Source: Streptomyces sp. SAJ15 (GTDB taxonomy: Bacteria; Actinomycetota; Actinomycetes; Streptomycetales; Streptomycetaceae). From it: a stretch of 64,000 nt of DNA. Positions 61,655 through 64,000 of the stretch are shown piece after piece (position 1 is the first letter of the stretch; every line of letters starts with the position of its first letter). Below the pieces are notes generated by a model. That model was not told the origin of the DNA. It made no database searches and worked only from the letters and a program-made list of their open reading frames with translations. The stretch lies in contig NZ_NISY01000005.1 in NCBI RefSeq assembly GCF_007595705.1, positions 62,001 to 126,000 on the forward strand, written 5' to 3'. A program made the translations under genes and the position numbers.

Positions 61655-63535
61655 TCACCGGCGGCGCCCGGTGCGGCGGGCGAGGTCCTCGACGAGCGCC
61701 CGGCACTCCTCGTACTCCCGGGCCCAGAAGACCAGGCCGTGCCGACGTACGTACATCACCCGGCTGCGCGGGGCGGCCCGCGCCACGGCCTCGGCCAGCG
61801 ACACGCTGCCGTACTCCTGCGGCGGGATGACCAGCACCCCGGGCTCGTCGGCGTGTTCCAGGTCCCGCCCGAGGATGCAGTGGTTGTGCACGACGTATCG
61901 GGCGCCGACCCGCTCGCGCAGCAGATGGTGCAGATACGCCTCGGCGGAGGGGTGCCCGTCTCCCCGGCAGCGCAGGGTCCAGCCGGCGCGGCCGGTGATC
62001 TCCACGAAGTCGTCGGGCAGGAGGTTCTTGATGTACGAGCCGCTGGCCGAGACGAAGAACCGGCCGTCGTCGGCGCTGAAGCTCACATTGCCGGCCGAGT
62101 CGATCTGGTGGGGGAACGCGCCGGCCAGCGCCCCGAGTTCCTGTGCCTGTTCACAGCCGTCCTTGGGCGGCGGTTCGCCGGCCGGCAGCAGGTCGATGCC
62201 GATCCAGCGCGGACGGGCGGGGGCGGTGGAGCGCGCCACCGTGACCGAGGCGCGCGCCGGCTCGGCGGCCGGGGCGGTCCGCCCGGTGTACCGCAGGGCG
62301 CGGGGTCGCCGCACCAGCTCCGCGATCCGGGGGCGGATCCGCTCCGGTTCGGCCTGTCCCAGGATCAGGGGGGCGAGCAGATCGGCGATGCGGACCAGGT
62401 CGTCCCGCTCGTACCCCCTTCGGGTGATCTCCTGCACCCCGAAGCGGATGGTGTCGATGTGGTTGAAGGCGACGACCCGGTTGGCGGAGACGTTCGCCCG
62501 CACCAGGCGGTCCAGGATCAGCGGGCCGCTGCCGACGCTTCGGGTGTCGACGAAGAACATGTGGTTGGCGGTGAACCCCCGGTCCGCGGCCACCAGGGGC
62601 ACTCCGCGGTCGTGCAGCAGTCCGGCGAGATCCTGGGCGTTCTCCACCACGCGGGCGGCGTATTCCCGTCCGTCGTACCAGATTTCGTGGAGCGCCACGA
62701 AGAGCGCGAGGGCGGAGGCGGTGTGCTGGCTGCTCACCATTCCGCTGGAGAGGGTGTAGCCGACATTCTCCATGAGGCTACGGTCGGAGCCCAGGATGAT
62801 TCCCTTCTGCGGCCCGAACAGGGTCTTGTGGGTGTTCGCCTGGAGAATGTCGGCCCCTTCGGCGAGCGGGTTCTGGAACCGGCCGCCGGCGATCAGCCCG
62901 AGGGTGTGGGAGGCGTCGAAGACCAGCGGCACCTCGCCGGCGATCTCCTTCAGTTCGGCGAGCGGGAAGGGGAAGAGGTAGTTCATCGCGTCGACGTAGA
63001 GCAGCCGCGGCTTCTCCCGCGCGAAGACCTCCCGGGTGCGGTCGAGGTCGAGCGTGAGGTCGTCGTGGAACGCGTAGGTGCAGCTGCGCCGGCCGAAGGA
63101 GCGGCAGATCAGTTCGGTGAGGAAGTGTCCGCCGTCCTTGGTGGCCACCCGCATGACCGTGTCGCCGGGCTCGGAGAGCGCGGCGAAGGTGGTCTGCATG
63201 GCGTGCAGCCCGGAGAGGCAGCGGAACTCCGCGAAGGTGGCGCCGAAGAGCCGGCGGCACACCTCGGTGGCCGACGCCTCGATGGCGCTGACCCGGTCCA
63301 GGCCACGCAGCAGCAGGTTGTTCAGGCGCGCGGGCGATGACTCCCGCATGTCCAGGTGCTCCAGCAGATAGCGCTCGGCGAGCGGGCTCGCCAGGGCGCG
63401 CCGGGCCAGCGGGGAGAGCACCGTCTCGTTGGCGGTGAGGTGGAGCACCTCTCGCTGCTCCGCCTCCTCCTCGGCCATCAGGTCGGCGATGGCCGCGAGG
63501 GAGAGCGGGAAGGCGTCGTCTCGCTCGGACAGCAT
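61655..63535 (-). CDS. Fluorothreonine transaldolase (PLP SHMT-like domain fused to class II aldolase domain)
   Basis: This 626-residue two-domain protein starts at ATG 63535 (MLSERDDAFP) with GGAGG nearby; upstream codons to 63589 lack family sequence. Residues ~10-430 form a serine hydroxymethyltransferase-like PLP domain with Asp208/His210 in DASH and the Schiff-base Lys237 in NTHKTLFGPQ. Residues ~460-620 form a class II aldolase/adducin domain with likely metal ligands His550, His552 (HNH) and His599 (RRHG). This unusual fusion is the hallmark of the fluorothreonine transaldolase of S. cattleya, which makes 4-fluorothreonine and acetaldehyde from fluoroacetaldehyde and threonine. It lies 115 bases downstream of the fluorinase gene on the same strand. 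Confidence 0.93.
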   Translation of the reverse strand: MLSERDDAFPLSLAAIADLMAEEEAEQREVLHLTANETVLSPLARRALASPLAERYLLEHLDMRESSPARLNNLLLRGLDRVSAIEASATEVCRRLFGATFAEFRCLSGLHAMQTTFAALSEPGDTVMRVATKDGGHFLTELICRSFGRRSCTYAFHDDLTLDLDRTREVFAREKPRLLYVDAMNYLFPFPLAELKEIAGEVPLVFDASHTLGLIAGGRFQNPLAEGADILQANTHKTLFGPQKGIILGSDRSLMENVGYTLSSGMVSSQHTASALALFVALHEIWYDGREYAARVVENAQDLAGLLHDRGVPLVAADRGFTANHMFFVDTRSVGSGPLILDRLVRANVSANRVVAFNHIDTIRFGVQEITRRGYERDDLVRIADLLAPLILGQAEPERIRPRIAELVRRPRALRYTGRTAPAAEPARASVTVARSTAPARPRWIGIDLLPAGEPPPKDGCEQAQELGALAGAFPHQIDSAGNVSFSADDGRFFVSASGSYIKNLLPDDFVEITGRAGWTLRCRGDGHPSAEAYLHHLLRERVGARYVVHNHCILGRDLEHADEPGVLVIPPQEYGSVSLAEAVARAAPRSRVMYVRRHGLVFWAREYEECRALVEDLARRTGRRR

Positions 63536-63650
63536 GATCCTCGGCTCCTCCGCGTGCGTCGGGGGTCGCGTGGGGATGGCGGGGCGCATGCGCGAGGGCC
63601 GACCGCCCGGGATGCGAGGATCCGTCGGCGGCCGGCCCGGCGCGGTGTGG

Positions 63651-64000
63651 TCAGTGGGCGTCGACGCGGACCGACAGGCCCGCCTTGAGGTTGTAGGGGT
63701 AGGCCAGGCTGGCGGCGTTGCGCGCCAGGGAGAGGTAGCCGCGGCTGTTCAGGTAGGCCACCACGTTGCCCACCTCACCGGCGTCGGCGAAGGTCGGGAC
63801 CAGCGTGAGCTCGAACGGCAGCACGTCGTCCAGGGTGATCCTGATCTGCCGCCCGTAGCCGATGCCCGCCTTCTCCAGATCGGTGCGGTGGATGTTGGTC
63901 CAGATGTTGCCGAAGGGGTGGTCGATGGCCGAGACCACGCCGGTGAGTTCGGTGCCCGCGGTCTCCACCGCGGGCCGGCTGAAGCGGACGATCTCGCTGT
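63651..64000 (-). CDS. flA: Fluorinase (5'-fluoro-5'-deoxyadenosine synthase), C-terminal part, cut by right edge
   Basis: The frame is open from the right edge (SEIVRFSRPAVET...) to the stop at 63651, about 115 residues, covering the C-terminal domain of the ~300-residue family. It is nearly identical to my memory of S. cattleya FlA. It carries IDHPFGNIWTNIHR (FlA Asp210, Phe213, Asn215, Trp217), LNSRGYLS (Ser269, Arg270) and ARNAASLAYPY (Arg277, Asn278, Ala279), all residues of the S-adenosylmethionine site. The enzyme makes a C-F bond from fluoride and S-adenosylmethionine. The N-terminal domain, including the fluoride pocket (Ser158) and the fluorinase-specific loop, lies outside the window, so a chlorinase or hydrolase is not formally excluded. 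Confidence 0.93.
   Translation of the reverse strand, partial: SEIVRFSRPAVETAGTELTGVVSAIDHPFGNIWTNIHRTDLEKAGIGYGRQIRITLDDVLPFELTLVPTFADAGEVGNVVAYLNSRGYLSLARNAASLAYPYNLKAGLSVRVDAH

Overview
The window is very GC-rich, with Streptomyces-style gene starts (GGAGG-type ribosome sites, many GTG starts, ATGA overlaps). One regulator carries three rare TTA codons. The source is almost certainly a Streptomyces or a close relative. Family names and active-site comparisons come from memory of these families, because no search could be run.

Region 1 (1-35.6 kb) is a modular type I polyketide cluster. Nearly all of it lies on the minus strand and is transcribed from right to left: four PKS genes (34038 to 4086, five extension modules, terminal thioesterase), an MFS exporter, a cytochrome P450 and a second MFS exporter that runs off the left edge. 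A divergent GAF/LuxR-type regulator with three TTA codons sits upstream. Domain order and AT motifs predict a chain built from four methylmalonyl units and one malonyl unit. Three of the four PKS reading frames are broken in near-identical repeat DNA, so either the assembly is wrong there or the cluster is decaying.

Region 2 (35.8-39.3 kb) holds a secreted serine beta-lactamase/DD-peptidase-like protein, a 6-phosphogluconate dehydrogenase and a GNAT acetyltransferase.

Region 3 (39.4-56.8 kb) is an isonitrile lipopeptide cluster. It has homologues of ScoA-E (NRPS with reductase, ACP, acyl-AMP ligase, thioesterase-fold enzyme and the isonitrile-forming Fe(II)/2-oxoglutarate oxidase). The same apparent operon encodes an MFS exporter, a KAS III, a second ACP and a complete FecCD-type metal-complex ABC importer. 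Next to it lie a PCuAC-family protein whose two copper-ligand histidines are replaced, an AspH-type hydroxylase, a SigC-like ECF sigma factor and a membrane protein with a His-rich loop and a CQCHC motif. Together these suggest a copper-related metallophore regulon.

Region 4 (57.1-64 kb) is the edge of a fluorometabolite cluster. It contains the C-terminal part of a fluorinase (cut by the right edge), a two-domain fluorothreonine transaldolase, an XRE/cupin regulator, a cation/proton antiporter, two LuxR regulators with degenerate receiver domains and an adenine phosphoribosyltransferase that could recycle the adenine released downstream of the fluorinase. A fluorinase locus directly beside an isonitrile metallophore locus and a PKS is the most exciting aspect of the window.
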